DNA of 64,000 nt from the NCBI GenBank assembly GCA_947650365.1, contig CANTAL010000137.1, forward strand, positions 434,001-498,000. The letters are read 5' to 3'. The position numbers and the translations under genes are program-made. The DNA comes from Chamaelirium japonicum. Its lineage: Eukaryota > Streptophyta > Magnoliopsida > Liliales > Melanthiaceae. Below the pieces are notes generated by a model. It was not told the DNA's origin, did no database searches, and worked only from the letters and a program-made list of their open reading frames with translations. Numbering within the stretch: position 1 is the first letter of the stretch; each line of letters opens with the position of its first letter. Of this stretch, positions 1-13,283 are shown one piece after another.

Positions 1-253
1 GAATGAATTAGAATAGATCATACGAATTAATTAGAATGGATCTTACGAATGAATTAGAATGGATCGTACGAATGAATTAGAATGGATCGTACGAATGAAT
101 TAGAATGGATCGTGCGAATGAATTAGAATGGATCGTATGAATGAATAAGAATGGATCGTACGAATGAATTAGAATGGATCGTGCGAATGAATTAGCATGA
201 ATCGTACGAATGTATTAGAATGGATCGTACGAATGAATTAGAATGAATCATAC
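1..253 (+). repeat. Satellite block 1, F orientation
   Basis: About eleven 23 bp units cut by the window start. It ends at a switch centred on GTAC-like ATAC (GAATCATACGATCC). The last units (GCATGAATCG, then TATTAG) match those before the switches near 4,890, 48,580 and 58,697, so this is the tail of the same conserved module. Confidence 0.93.
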
Positions 254-1101
254 GATCCATTCTAATTCAATCGTCCGATCCATTCTAATTCTTTTGCATG
301 AATGTATCCATTCTAATTCATTCGTACAATCCATTCTATTTCATTCGTACGATCCATTCTTACTCATTCGTATGATCCATTCTAATTCATTCATATGATC
401 CATTCTAATTCATTCGTACGGTCCATTCTAATTCATTCGTACGATCCATTGTAATTCATTCGCACGATCCATTCTAATTCATTCATACGATCCATTCGAA
501 TTCATTCATACGATCCATTCTAATTCATTCCTACAATTCATTCTAATTCATTCGCCCGATCCATTCTAATTCATTCATACGATCCATTCTATTCGAATGG
601 ATCATGCGATCCATTCGAATTCATTCACACGATCCATTCTAATTCATTCATACGATCCATTCAAATTCATTCATACAATGCATTCTAATTCTTTCGCACG
701 ATCCATTCTAATTCATTCATACGATCCATTCTAATTCATTCGTACGATCCATTCTAATTCACTCATACGATACATTCTAATACATTCATACGATCCTTTC
801 TAATTCATTTGCACGAATATATCCATTCTAATTCATTCGTACGATCCATTCTAATTCCTTCGTACGATCCATTCTAATTCATTTGTACGATCTATTCTAA
901 TTCATTCGTACGATCCATTCTAATTCATTCGTACGATCCATTCTAATTCATTCGTACGATCCATTCGTACTATCCGTTCTAATTCACTCATACGATCCAT
1001 TCTAATTCATTCATACGTTCCATTCTAATTCATTTGCACAAAGGTATCCATTCTAATTCATTCGTACGATCCATTCTAATTCATTCACACGAATGTATCC
1101 A
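254..1101 (-). repeat. Satellite block 2, R orientation
   Basis: R units with 28 bp forms near 296, 814, 1,040 and 1,090. It holds a short hairpin element at 581-620. It ends in CATTCGTACGAATG, a 14 bp perfect palindrome that makes the switch to F. Confidence 0.93.
581..620 (-). repeat. Short hairpin element M4, R context
   Basis: GAATGGATC at 595 and GATCCATTC at 608 form a 9 bp hairpin with loop ATGC inside an R block. Reads CTATTCGAATGG on the left and CATTCGAATTC on the right. Confidence 0.88.
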
Positions 1102-3214
1102 TTCGTACGAATGAATTAGAATAGATTGTACGAATGAATTAGAATGGATCATACGAAGGAATTAGAATGGATCGTACGAAGGAATTAGAATGGATCGTAC
1201 GAATGAATTAGAATGGATCGTACGAATGAATTAGAATGGATCGTACGAAGGAATTAGAATGGATCGTGCGAATGAATTAGAATGGATCGTATGAATGAAT
1301 TAGAATGGATCGTACGAATGAACTAGAATGGATACATTCGTGCGAATGAATTAGAATGGATCGTACGAATGAACTAGAATGGATCGTACGAATGAATTAG
1401 AATGGATCGTACGAATGGATTAGAATGGATCATACGAATGAATTAGAATGGATCGTGCGAATGAATTAGAATGGATCGAACGAATGAATTAGAATGGATA
1501 TATTCGAGCGAATGAATTAGAATAGATCGTAGGAATGAATTAGAATGGATCATACGAATGAATTAGAATGGATCGTACGAACGAATTAGAATGGATTGTA
1601 TGAACGAATTAGAATGGATCATATGAACGAATTAGAATGGATCGTACGAATGAATTAGAATGGATACATTTGAGCGAATGAATTAGAATGGATCGTACGA
1701 ATGAATTAGAATAGATCATAGGAATGAATTAGAATGGATCGTGCAAATAAATTAGAATGGACACATTCGTGCGAATGAATTAGAATGGATTGTGCGAATG
1801 AATTAGAATGGATCGTACGAATGAATTAGAATGGATATATTTGAACGAATAAATTAGAATGGATCATACGAATGAATTAGAATGGATCGTACGAATGAAT
1901 TAGAATTGATAGTACGAATAAATTAGAATGGATCGTACGAATGAATTAGAATGGATACATTCGTGCGAATGAATTAGAATGGATCATACGAATGAGTAAG
2001 AATGGATCGTACGAAGGATCTTACGAATGAGTAAGAATGGATCGTACGAATGAATTAGAATGGATCTTACGAATAAATCAGAATGGATCGTACGAATAAA
2101 TTAGAATGGATCGTATGAATGGTTTAGAATGGATACATTCGTGCGAATGAATTAGAATGGATCGGATGAATGACTTAGAATGGATCGTACGAATGAATTA
2201 GAATGGATCAAATGAATGAATTAGAATGGTTACATTCATGCGGATGAATTAGAATGGATCGTACGAATAGATCATATGAATGGATTAGAATAGATACATT
2301 CGTGCGAATGAATTAGAATGGATCATACGAATGAGTAAGAATGGATCGTACGAATGAAATAGAATGGATTGTACGAATAAATTAGAATGGATCATGCGAA
2401 TGAATTTGAATGGATCGTACGAATGAATTAGAATGGATCGTGCTAATGAATTAGAATTGATCGTACGAATGAAATAGAATGGATTGTACGAATGATTTAG
2501 AATGGACCGTACGAATGAATTAGAATGGGTCGTACGAATGATTTAGAATGGATACATTCGTGCGAATGAATTAGAATGGATCATACGAATGAGTAAGAAT
2601 GGATCGTACGAATGAAATAGAATGGATTGTACGAATGAATTAGAATGGATTCGTACAAATGAATTAGAATGGATACATTCGTGCGAATGAATTAGAATGG
2701 ATCATACCAATGAGTAAGAATGGATCGTACGAATGAAATAGAATGGATTGTGCGAATGAATTAGAATGGATCGTATGAATGAATTAGAATGGATCGTGTG
2801 AAAGAATTAGAATGGATTGTATGAATGAATTAGAATAGATCGTATGAATGAATTAGAATGGATCGTACGAATGAATTAGAATGGATCGCACGAATGAATT
2901 AGAATGGATCGTATAAATGAATTAGAATGGATACATTCGTGCGAATGAATTAGAATGGATACATTCGTGCGAAAGAATTAGAATAGATCGTATGAATGAA
3001 TTAGAATGGATCCTATGAATGAATTAGAATGGATCGTGCGAATGAATTAGAATGGATCGTACGAATGAATTAGAATGGATCGTCCGAATGAATTAGAATT
3101 GATCGAACGAATGAATTACCATGGATCGTGCTAATGAATTAGAATGGAACGTACGAATGAATTAGAATGGATCGTGTGAAAGAATTAGAATGGATTTTAT
3201 GAATGAATTAGAAT
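1102..3214 (+). repeat. Satellite block 3, F orientation, about 2.1 kb
   Basis: F units with many 28 bp forms. The GAGTAAG then GAAATAG cassette occurs near 2,330, 2,590 and 2,715. A GGTTACATTC marker unit lies near 2,228. It ends at the GAATTCGTACGATCC switch shared with seven other places. Confidence 0.93.
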
Positions 3215-4210
3215 GAATTCGTACGATCCATTCGAATTCATTCGCACGATCCATTCTAATTCATTCATACGATCCATTCTAATTAATTCATACAATCCGT
3301 TCTAATTCTTTCACATGATCGATTCTAATTCATTCGTAGGATCCATTCTAATTCATTCGTACAATCTATTCTATTTCATTCGTACGATCCATTCTTACTC
3401 ATTCGTACGATCCATTCTAATTCATTCGTACGATCCATTCTAATTCATTCGTCCGATCCATTCTAATTCATTCGCACGAATTTATCCATTCTAATTCATT
3501 CGCACGAATGTATCCATTCTAATTCATTCGTACGATCCATTCTAATTCATTCGTACGATCCATTCTAATTCATTTGCACGAATGTATCCATTCTAGTTCA
3601 TTCGTACGATCCATTCTAATTCATTCATACAATCCATTCTAATTCATTCGCACGAATGTATCCATTCTAATTCATTCGTACGATCAGTTCTAATTCATTC
3701 ACAAAATCTATTCTAATTCATTCATACGATCCATTCTAATTCATTCACACGAATGTATCCATTCTAATTCATTCATACTATCCATTCTAATTCATTCGTA
3801 CGATCCATTCTAATTCACTCATACGATCCATTCTCATACATACATACGATCCATTCTAATTCATTTGCACGAATATATCCATCCTAATTCATTCGTACGA
3901 TCCATTCTAATTCCTTCGTACGATCCATTCTAATTCATTCGTACGATCTATTCTAATTCATTCGTATGATCCATTCTAATTCATTCGTACGATCCATTCT
4001 AATTCCTTCGTTCGATCCATTCTAATTCATTCGTACGATCCATTCTAATTCATTCATAAAATCCATTCTAATTCTTTCACACGATCCATTCTAATTCATT
4101 CGTACGATCCATTCTAAATCATTCATGCAATCCATTCTATTTCATTCGTACGATCCATTCTTACTCATTCGTACGATCCATTCTAATTCATTCACACGAT
4201 TGTATCCATT
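3215..4210 (-). repeat. Satellite block 4, R orientation
   Basis: Begins with the EcoRI-type switch (GAATTCGTACGATCC, then CATTCGAATTC). R forms of the cassette (CTATTTC, then CTTACTC) lie near 3,370 and 4,140. It ends in CATTCGTACGAATG. Confidence 0.93.
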
Positions 4211-4889
4211 CGTACGAATGAATTAGAATAGATTGTATGAATGAATTAGAATGGATCGTACGAATGAATTAGAATGGATCGTACGAAGGAATTAGAATGG
4301 ATCGTACGAATGAATTAGAATGGATCGTACGAATGAATTAGAGTGGATCGTATGAAGGAATTAGAATGGATCGTACGAATGAATTAGACTGGATCGTACG
4401 AATGAATTTGAATGGATACATTTGTGCGAATGAATCTAAATGGATTGTATGAATGAATTACAATGGATCGTACGAATGAATTAGAATGGATCGTACGAAT
4501 GAATTAGAATAGCTCATACGAATGAATTAGAATGAATCGTATGAATGAATTAGAATGTTTACATTCGTGCGAATGAATTCGAATAGATCGTACGAATGAA
4601 TTAGAATGGATCATACGAATGAATTAGAATGGATTGTGGGAATGAATTAGAATGGATCGTACGAATGAATTAGAATGGATCCACCGAATGAGTTAGAATG
4701 GATCATACGAATGAATTAGAATGGATTGTACGAATGAATTAGAATGGATTGTGCGAATGAATTAGAATGGATCGTATGAATGAATAAGAATGGATCGTAT
4801 GAATGAATTAGAATGGATCGTGCGAATGAATTAGCATGAATCGTACGAATGTATTAGAATGGATCGTACGAATGAATTAGAATGAATCG
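4211..4889 (+). repeat. Satellite block 5, F orientation
   Basis: Carries the GACTGG, AATCTAAATGG, AATAGCTCATACG and GGATCCACCG marker units in the same order as near 48,060-48,580 and 58,190-58,697, and ends at the same GAATCGTACGATCC switch. Confidence 0.93.
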
Positions 4890-4910
4890 TACGATCCAAT
4901 CTAATTCAAT
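4380..4910 (+). repeat. Switch-bearing module M1, copy 1
   Basis: Ordered marker units GACTGG, GAATTTGAATGG, CATTTGTGCG, AATCTAAATGG, AATAGCTCATACG, ACATTCGTGCG, GGATCCACCG, GAATAAG, GCATGAATCG and then the switch to R. Blocks 1-2 keep only the last part of this series. Confidence 0.88.
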
Positions 4911-7120
4911 CGTCCGATCCATTCTAATTCATTCACATGAATGTATCCATTCTAATTCATTCATACAATCCATTCTTTTTCATTCGTACGATCCATTCTT
5001 ACTCATTCGTATGATCCATTCTAATTCATTCACACGAATGTATCCATTCTAATTCATTCATACAATCCATTCTAATTCATTCCGTACAATCCATTCTAAT
5101 TCTTTCACACGATCCATTCTAATTCATTCGTACGTTCCCTTCTAATTCATTAGCACGATCCATGCTAATTCATTCATTCGATCCATTCTATTCGAATGGA
5201 TCATGCGATCCATTCGAATTCATTCACCCGATCCATTCTAATTCATTCATACGATCCATTCTAATTCATTCATACAATGCATTCTAATTCTTTCGCACGA
5301 TCCATTCTAATTCATTCATACGATCCATTCTAATTCGTTCGTACGATCCATTCTAATTAACTCATACGATCCATTCTAATACATTCATACGATCCATTCT
5401 AATTCATTTGCACGAATATATCTATTCTAATTCATTCATATGATCCATTCTAATTCCTTCGTACGATCCATTCTAATTCATTCGTTTGATTTATTCTAAT
5501 TCATTCGTACGATCCATTCTAATTCCTTCGTACGATCCATTCTAATTCATTCGTACGATCCATTCTAATTCATTCATACAATCCATTCTAATTCTTTCAC
5601 ACGATCCATTCTAATTCATTCGTACGATCTATTCTAATCCATTCGTGCAATCCATTCTATTTCATTCGTACGATCCATTCTTACTCATTCGTACGATCCA
5701 TTCTAATTCATTTGTACGATCCATTCTATTTCATTCATACGATCTATCCTAATTCATTCATACAATACATTCTAATTCTTTCACACGATCCATTCTAATT
5801 CATTCGTACGATCCATTCTAATTCATTCGCACAATCCATTCTATTTCATTCGTACGATCCATTCTTACTCATTGGTACGATCCATTCTAATTCATTCGCA
5901 CGAATGTATCCATTCAAATTCATTCGTACGAATCCATTCTAATTCATTCGTACAATCTATTCTATTTCATTCGTACGATCCATTCGTAATCATTCGTATG
6001 ATCCATTCTAATTCATTCGGATGAATGTATCCATTCTAATTTATTCGTACGATCCATTCTAATTCATTCGTTCGATCCATTCTAATTCATTCGTACGATC
6101 CATTCTAATTCATTCATCCGATCCATTCTAATTCATTCACACGAATGTATCCATTCTAATTCATTCGTATGATCCATTCTAATTCATTCGTAAGATCCAT
6201 TCTAATTCATTTATACGATCCATTCTAATTCATTCGTACGATCCATTCTAATTCATTCGCACGAATGTATCCATTCTAGTTCATTCGTACGATCCATTCT
6301 AATTCATTCGTACGATCCATTCTAATTCATTCACACGATCCATTCTAATTCATTCGTACGATCCATTCTAATTCATTCATACGATCCATTCTAATTCATT
6401 CGTACGATCCATTCTAATTCATTCGCACAAATATATCCATTCTAATACATTCGTACGATCCATTCTAATTCATTCGCACGATCCATTCTAATTTATTCGT
6501 ACGATCCATTCTAATTCTTTCACACAATCCATTCTAATTCATTCGTATGATCCATTCTAATTTATTTGCACGTTCCATTCTAATTCATTCGTAAGATCCA
6601 TTCTAATTCATTCATACGATCCATTCTAATTCATTCGTACGATCCATTCTAATTCATTCGCACAAATGTATCCATTCTAATTCATTCGTACGATCCATTC
6701 TAATTCATTCGCACAATCCATTCTAATTCATTCGTACGATCCATTCTAATTCATTCGTACGATCCATTCTAATTCATTCGTATGATCCATTCTAATTAAA
6801 TCGTATGATCCATTCTAATTCATTCGTACGATCCATTCTAATTCATTCATACAATCCATTCTAATTCATTCGCATGAATGTATCCATTCTAATTAATTCG
6901 TACGATCCATTCTAATTCATTCGTATGATCTATTCTTATTCATTCGCACGATCCAGTCTAATTGATTCACACGATCCATTCTAATTCATTCGCACGAATG
7001 TATCCATTCTAATTCATTCGTACGATCCATTCTAATTCATTAATATGATCCATTCTAATTCATTCATACGATCCATTCTAATTCATATGCACAAAGGTAT
7101 CCATTCTAATTCATTCGCAC
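4890..7120 (-). repeat. Satellite block 6, R orientation, about 2.2 kb
   Basis: R units with a hairpin element at 5,181-5,220 matching the one at 581-620. Near 7,085 it has the rare CATATGCACAAAGG unit. It ends in ATTCGCACGAAAGAATT, a switch type also seen at about 16,130. Confidence 0.93.
5181..5220 (-). repeat. Short hairpin element M4, R context, second copy
   Basis: Same sequence as 581-620, with the F piece at 5,194-5,206. The next 170 bp also match (CACCCG, ATGCATTC, CTTTCGCACG). Confidence 0.88.
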
Positions 7121-8069
7121 GAAAGAATTAAAATGGATTGTATGAAAGAATTAGAATGGATCGTGCGAATGAATTAGAATGGATCGTACGAAGGAATTAG
7201 AATGGATCGTACGAAGGAATTAGAATGGTTCGTACGAATGAGTAAAAATGGATCGTACGAATGAATTAGAATGGATCATACGAATGAATTAGAATGGATC
7301 GTACGAATTAATTAGAATGGATCGTACGAATGAATTAGAATGGATCGTACGAATGAATTAGAATGGATACATTCGTGCGAATGAATTAGAATGGATCGTA
7401 CGAATGAATTAGAATGGATCGTACGAATGAAATAGAATAGATACATTTGTGCGAATGAATTAGAATGGATCGTACGAATGAATTAGAATGGATCGTATGA
7501 ATGAATTAGAATGGATCGTACGAATGAATTAGAATGGATCGTGCGAATTAATTAGAATGGATCGTACGAATGAATTAGAATGGATCGTACGAATGAACTA
7601 GAATGGATACATTCGTGCGAATGAATTAGAATGGATCGTACGAATGAATTAGAATGGATCGTACGAATGAATTAGAATAGATCTTACGAATGAATTAGAA
7701 TGGATCGTACGAATGAATTAGAATGGATACATTCGTGCGAATGAATTAGAATGGATCGGACGAATGAATTAGAATGGATCGTACGAATTAATTAGAATGG
7801 ATCGTACGAATGAATTTGAATGGATCGTACGAATAAATTAGAATGGATACATTCGTCCGAATGAATTAGAATGGATCATACGAATGAGTAAGAATGGATC
7901 GTACGAATGAAATAGAATAGATTGTACGAATGAATTAGAAAGGATCCTACGAATGAATTAGAATGGATCGTGTGAAAGAATTAGAATGGATTGTATGAAT
8001 GAATTAGAATGGATCGTATGAATGAATTAGAATGGATCGTGTGAATGAATTCGAATGGATCGTACGAAT
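7121..8069 (+). repeat. Satellite block 7, F orientation
   Basis: 28 bp units start near 7,366, 7,440, 7,606, 7,726 and 7,846. The gaps of 74, 166, 120 and 120 bp equal 2, 6, 4 and 4 plain units plus one long unit. A cassette follows near 7,880. It ends in the GAATTCGAATGG switch (type B). Confidence 0.93.
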
Positions 8070-8307
8070 TCATTCTAATTCATTCATACAATCCATTCTA
8101 ATTCTTTCACACGATCTATTCTAATTCATTCGTAGGATCCATTCTGATTCATTCGTACAATCCATTCTTTTTCATTCATACGATCCATTCTTACTCATTC
8201 GTATGATCCATTCTAATTCATTCGCACGAATGTATCCATTCTAATTCATTCATACAATCTATTCTAATTCATTCCGTACGCTCCATTCTAATTCATTCGT
8301 ACGATCG
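8070..8307 (-). repeat. Satellite block 8, R orientation, short
   Basis: About ten R units. It ends in CGTACGATCGTACG, a palindrome centred on GATC, inside a longer perfect palindrome of about 28 bp. Confidence 0.92.
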
Positions 8308-8371
8308 TACGAATGAATTAGAATGGATAGTAAGAATTAAAATGGATTGTATGAACGAATTAGAATGAATT
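8308..8371 (+). repeat. Satellite block 9, F orientation, 64 bp
   Basis: The shortest block, under three units, between a GATC-centred switch and a type A EcoRI switch. One unit is shortened (GGATAGTAAGAATTAAAATGG). Confidence 0.9.
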
Positions 8372-8879
8372 CGTACGATCCATTCGAATTCATTCGCACG
8401 ATCCATTCTAATTCATTCATACGATCCATTCTAATTCATTCATACAATCCATTCTAATTCTTTCACACGATCCATTCTAATTCATTCGTAGGATCCATTC
8501 TAATTCATTCGTACAATCTATTCTAATACATTCGTACGATCCATTCTAATTCATTCGCATGAATGTAACCATTCTAATTCATTCATTTGATCCATTCTAA
8601 TTCATTCGTACGATCCATTCTAATTCATTCGTCCGATCCATTCTAATTCATTCGCACGAATGTATCCATTCTAATTCATTCGTACGATCCATTCTAATTC
8701 ATTCGTACGATCCATTCTAATTCATTCGTAAGATCCATTCTAATTCATTCGTACGATCCATTCTAATTCATTCATACGATCCATTCTAATTCATTCGCAC
8801 GATCCATTCTAATTCATTCGTACGATCAATTCTAATTCATTCGCACGAATGTATCCATTCTAATTCATTCGTACGTTCC
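8372..8879 (-). repeat. Satellite block 10, R orientation
   Basis: Starts with the type A switch. It ends in GTTCCTGAATTAGAATGG, the reverse complement of the switches at about 19,157 and 45,124. Confidence 0.92.
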
Positions 8880-9046
8880 TGAATTAGAATGGATCGTACG
8901 AATGAATTAGAATGGATACCTTTGTGCATATGAATTAGAATGGATCGTACGAATGAATTAGAATGGATCATATTAATGAATTAGAATGGATCGTACGAAT
9001 GAATTAGAATGGATACATTCGTGCGAATGAATTAGAATGGATCGTG
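8880..9046 (+). repeat. Satellite block 11, F orientation, short
   Basis: Seven units including the rare ACCTTTGTGCATATG and CATATTAATG units. It ends in CGTGCACG, centred on TGCA. Confidence 0.92.
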
Positions 9047-10033
9047 CACGAATGTATCCATTCTAATTCATTCGTACGATCCATTCTAATTCATTAATAT
9101 GATCCATTCTAATTCATTCGTACGATCCATTCTAATTCATATGCACAAAGGTATCCTTTCTAATCAATTCATAGGATCCATTCTAATCCATTCGTACGAT
9201 CCATTCTAATTCATTCGTACGATCCATTCTAATTCATTCGCTCGAATGTATCCATTCTAATCCATTCGTACGATCCATTCTAATTCATTCGCATGAATGT
9301 ACCCATTCTAATTCATTCATTTGATCCATTCTAATTCATTCGTACGATCCATTCTAATTCATTCGTCTGATCCATTCTAATTCATTCGCACGAATGTATC
9401 CATTCTAATTCATTCGTACGATCCATTCTAATTCTTTCGCACGATCCATTCTAATCCATTCGTACGATCCATTCTAATTCATTCGTACGATCCATTCTAA
9501 TTCATTCGCTCGAATGTATCCATTGTAATCCATTCGTACGATCCATTCTAATCCATTCGTACGATCCATTCTAATTCATTCGCATGAATATAACCATTCT
9601 AATTCATTCATACAATCCATTCTAATTCATTCATACGATCCATTCTAATTCATTCGTCCGATCCATTCTAATTCATTCGCACGAATGTATCCATTCTAAT
9701 TCATTCGCACGATCCATTCTAATTCATTCGTACGATCCATTCTAATTCATTCGTACGATCCATTCTAATTCATTCGTAGGATCCATTCTAATTCATTCGT
9801 ACAATCTATTCTATTTCATTCGTACGATCCATTCTTACTCATTCGTATGATCCATTCTAATTCATTCGGACGAATGTATCCATTCTAATTTATTCGTACG
9901 ATCCATTCTAATTCATTCGTATGATCCATTCTTACTCATTCGTACGATCCATTCTAATTCCTTCGTACGATCCATTCTAATTCATTCACACGATCCATTC
10001 TAATTCTTTCATACAATCCATTCTAATTCTTTC
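9047..10033 (-). repeat. Satellite block 12, R orientation
   Basis: R units rich in AATCCATTCG variants and GCTCGAATG long units. It ends with CTTTCGTGTGAATG and forms the first part of the conserved 620 bp module seen again near 40,195 and 59,213. Confidence 0.93.
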
Positions 10034-10400
10034 GTGTGAATGAATTAGAATGGATACCTTTGTGCATATGAATTAGAATGGATCGTACGAATGAATTAGA
10101 ATGGATCATATTAATGAATTTGAATGGATCGTACGAATGAATTAGAATGGATACATTCGTGCGAATGAATTAGAATGGATCGTGCGAATCAATTAGACTG
10201 GATCGTGCGAATGAATAAGAATAGATCATACGAATGAATTAGAATGGATCGTACGAATTAATTAGAATGGATACATTCGTGCGAATGAATTAGAATGGAT
10301 TGTATGAATGAATTAGAATGGAGCGTACGAATGAATTAGAATGGATCATACGAATTAATTAGAATGGATCGTACGAATGAATTAGAATGGATCGTACGAA
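9780..10400 (+). repeat. Switch-bearing module M2, copy 1
   Basis: An R half ending in CTTTCATACAATCC and CTTTCGTG, then an F half with ACCTTTGTGCATATG, CATATTAATG, GACTGG, GAATAAGAATAG and two long units. From ACCTTTG the long units follow at 94 and 214 bp in all three copies. Confidence 0.88.
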
Positions 10401-11374
10401 TGAATTAGAAAGGATCGTGCGAATGAATTAGAATAGATCGTACGAATGAATTAGAATGGATACATTTGTGCGAATGAATTAGAATGGATCGTATGAATGA
10501 ATTAGAATGGATCGTACGAATGAATTAGAATGGATCGTGCGAATGAATTAGAATGGATCGTACGAATGAATTAGAATGAATCGTGTGAAAGAATTAGAAT
10601 GGATCGTACGAATGAATTAGAATGGATCGTGCGAATGAATTAAAATAGATCGTACGAATGAATTAGAATGGATACATTTGTGCGAATTAATTAGAATGGA
10701 TCGTACGAATGAATTAGAATGGATCGTATGAATGAATTAGAATGGATCGTACGAATGAATTAGAATGGATCGTGCGAATGAATTAGAATGGATCGTACGA
10801 ATGAATTAGAATGGATCGTACGAATGAACTACAATGGATACATTAGTGTGAATGAATTAGAATGGATCGTACGAATGAATTACAATGGATCGTACGAATG
10901 AATTAGAATGGATCTTACGAATGAATTAGAATGGATCGTACGAATGAATTAGAATGTATCGTACGAATGAATTAGAAACGATACATTCGTGCGAATGAAT
11001 TAGAATGGATCGGACGAATGAATTAGAATGGATCGCACGAATGAATTAGAATGGATCGTACGAATGAATTAGAATAGATCGTACGAATAAATTAGAATGG
11101 ATACATTCGTCCGAATGAATTAGAATGGATCATACGAATGAGTAAGAATGGATCATACGAATGAAATAGAATAGATTTTACGAATGAATTAGAATGGATT
11201 CGTACGAATGAATTAGAATGGATACATTCGTGCGAATGAATTAGAATGGATCGTACCAATGAGTAAGAATGGATCGTACGAATGAAATAGAATGGATTGT
11301 ACGAATGAATTAGAATGGATACATTCATGCGAATGAATTAGAATGGATCGGACGATTGAATTAGATTGGATCGT
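10034..11374 (+). repeat. Satellite block 13, F orientation
   Basis: Begins with ACCTTTGTGCATATG. Long units recur at 120 bp steps near 10,151-10,271 and 11,101-11,221. Read on the minus strand, 11,092-11,328 is free of stops, but this is an effect of variant units and not a gene. Confidence 0.93.
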
Positions 11375-11815
11375 ACGATTCATTCTAATTCATTCGTACG
11401 ATCAATTCTAATACATTCGTACGATTCATGCTAATTCATTCGCACGATCCATTCTAATTCATTCGTACGATCCATTCTTATTCATTCATACGATCCATTC
11501 TAATTCATTCGCACAATCCATTCTAATTCATTCGTACAATCCATTCTAATTCATTCGTATGATCCATTCTAACTTATTCGGTGGATCCATTCTAATTTAT
11601 TCGTACGATCCATTCTAATTCATTCCCCCAATCCATTCTAATTTATTCGTATGATCCATTCTAATTCATTCGTACGATCTATTCGAATTCATTCGCACGA
11701 ATGTAAACATTCTAATTCATTCATACGATTCATTCTAATTCATTCGTATGAGCTATTCTAATTCATTAGTACGATCCATTCTAATTCATTCGTATGGTCC
11801 ATTGTAATTCATTCA
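11375..11815 (-). repeat. Satellite block 14, R orientation
   Basis: Starts at GTACGATTCATTC. Its run of markers (CATGCTAATTC, TTCGGTGGATCC, TTCCCCCAATCC, then AACATTC) repeats near 49,471-49,920 and 52,385-52,830. It ends in CATTCATGCGAATG. Confidence 0.92.
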
Positions 11816-11991
11816 TGCGAATGAATTAGAATGGATCGTACGAATGGATTAGAATGGATCGTATGAGTGAATTAGAATGGATACGAAGGAATTAGAATGG
11901 ATCGTACGAAGGAATTAGAATGGATCATACGAATGAAATAGAATGGATCGTACGAAGGAATTAGAATAGATCGTACGAAGGAATTAGAATG
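11816..11991 (+). repeat. Satellite block 15, F orientation, short
   Basis: About eight units, several with GGAATTAG in place of TGAATTAG. One unit (GGATACGAAGG) is shortened. It ends in GAATGCATTC, a 10 bp palindrome. Confidence 0.92.
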
Positions 11992-12465
11992 CATTCGTAT
12001 GATCCATTCTAATTCATTCGGACGAATGTATCCATTCTAATTTATTCGTACGAACCATTCTAATTCATTCATACGATCCATTCTAATTCATTCGTACGAT
12101 CCATTCTTACTCATTCGTATGATCCATTATAATTCATTCGTACGATCCATTCTAATTCATTCGCACGAATGTATCCATTCCATTCGTACGATCCATTCAT
12201 ACGATCCATTCTAATTCATTAGCACGATCCATTCTGATTCATTCGTACGTTCCATTCTAATTCATTCCCACGATCCATTCTAATTCATTCATAGGATCCA
12301 TTCTAATTCATTCATACGATCTATTCTAATTCTTTCGCACGAATGTATCCGTTCTAATTCATTCGCATGAATGTTTCCATTCTAATTCATTCGTACAATC
12401 CATTCTAATTCTTTCACACGATCCATTCTAATTTATTCGTAGGATCCATTCTAATTCATTCGTAC
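11992..12465 (-). repeat. Satellite block 16, R orientation
   Basis: R units with long forms near 12,165, 12,340 and 12,365. It ends abruptly in ACAATGAGTAAG, a switch type repeated at about 28,700. Confidence 0.92.
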
Positions 12466-12789
12466 AATGAGTAAGAATGGATCGTACGAATGAAATAGAA
12501 TGGATTGTACGAATGATTTAGAATGGATACATTCGTGCGAATGAATTAGAATGGATTGTGCGATTGAATTAGAATGGATCGTACGAATGAATTAGAATGG
12601 ATCGTGTGAAAGAATTAGAATGGATTGTATGAATGAATTAGAATAGATCGTATGAATGAATTAGAATGGATCGTATGAGTGAATTAGAATGGATACGAAG
12701 GAATTAGAATGGATCGTACGAAGGAATTAGAATGGATCATACAAATGAATTAGAATGGATCGTGCTAATGAATTAGAATTGATCGAACG
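12466..12789 (+). repeat. Satellite block 17, F orientation, short
   Basis: Starts inside a GAGTAAG unit, then GAAATAG. It repeats the shortened GGATACGAAGG unit of block 15. It ends at GAACGAATTCATTC, a partial type B switch. Confidence 0.92.
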
Positions 12790-13283
12790 AATTCATTCTA
12801 ATTCATTCATACAATCCATTCTAATTCTTTCACACGATCCATTCTAATTCATTCGTACGATCCATTCTTACTCATTGGTACGATCCATTCTAATTCATTC
12901 ACACGAATGTATCCATTCTAATTCATTCGTACGAATCCATTCTAATTCATTCGTACGATCCATTCTAATACATTCATACGATCCATTCTAATTCATTTGC
13001 ACGAATATATCCATTCTAATTCATTCGTACGATCCATTCTAATTCCTTCGTACGATCCATTCTAATTCATTCGTACGATCTATTCTAATTCATTCGTACG
13101 ATCCATTCTAATTCATTCATACGATCCATTCTAATTCCTTCGTATGATCCATTCTAATTCATTCGCACGAATGTATCCATTCTAGTTCATTCGTACGATC
13201 CATTCTAATTCATTCGTACGATCCATTCTAATTCATTCATACGATCTATTCTAGTTCATTCATACGATCTATTCTAATTCATT
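12790..13283 (-). repeat. Satellite block 18, R orientation
   Basis: Ends in CATTCATGAATG, a perfect 12 bp palindrome centred on CATG that makes the switch to F. Confidence 0.92.

Noticed and set aside
11092-11328. Stop-free minus-strand reading of 78 codons
   Set aside because: The protein is the satellite itself (SILIHSYDPF-like repeats). A 23 bp unit shifts frame at each step, so three units give 23 codons, and TTCTAA stops the third frame unless a CTTACTC, CTATTTC or 28 bp unit falls there. No start context, no codon bias and no domain.
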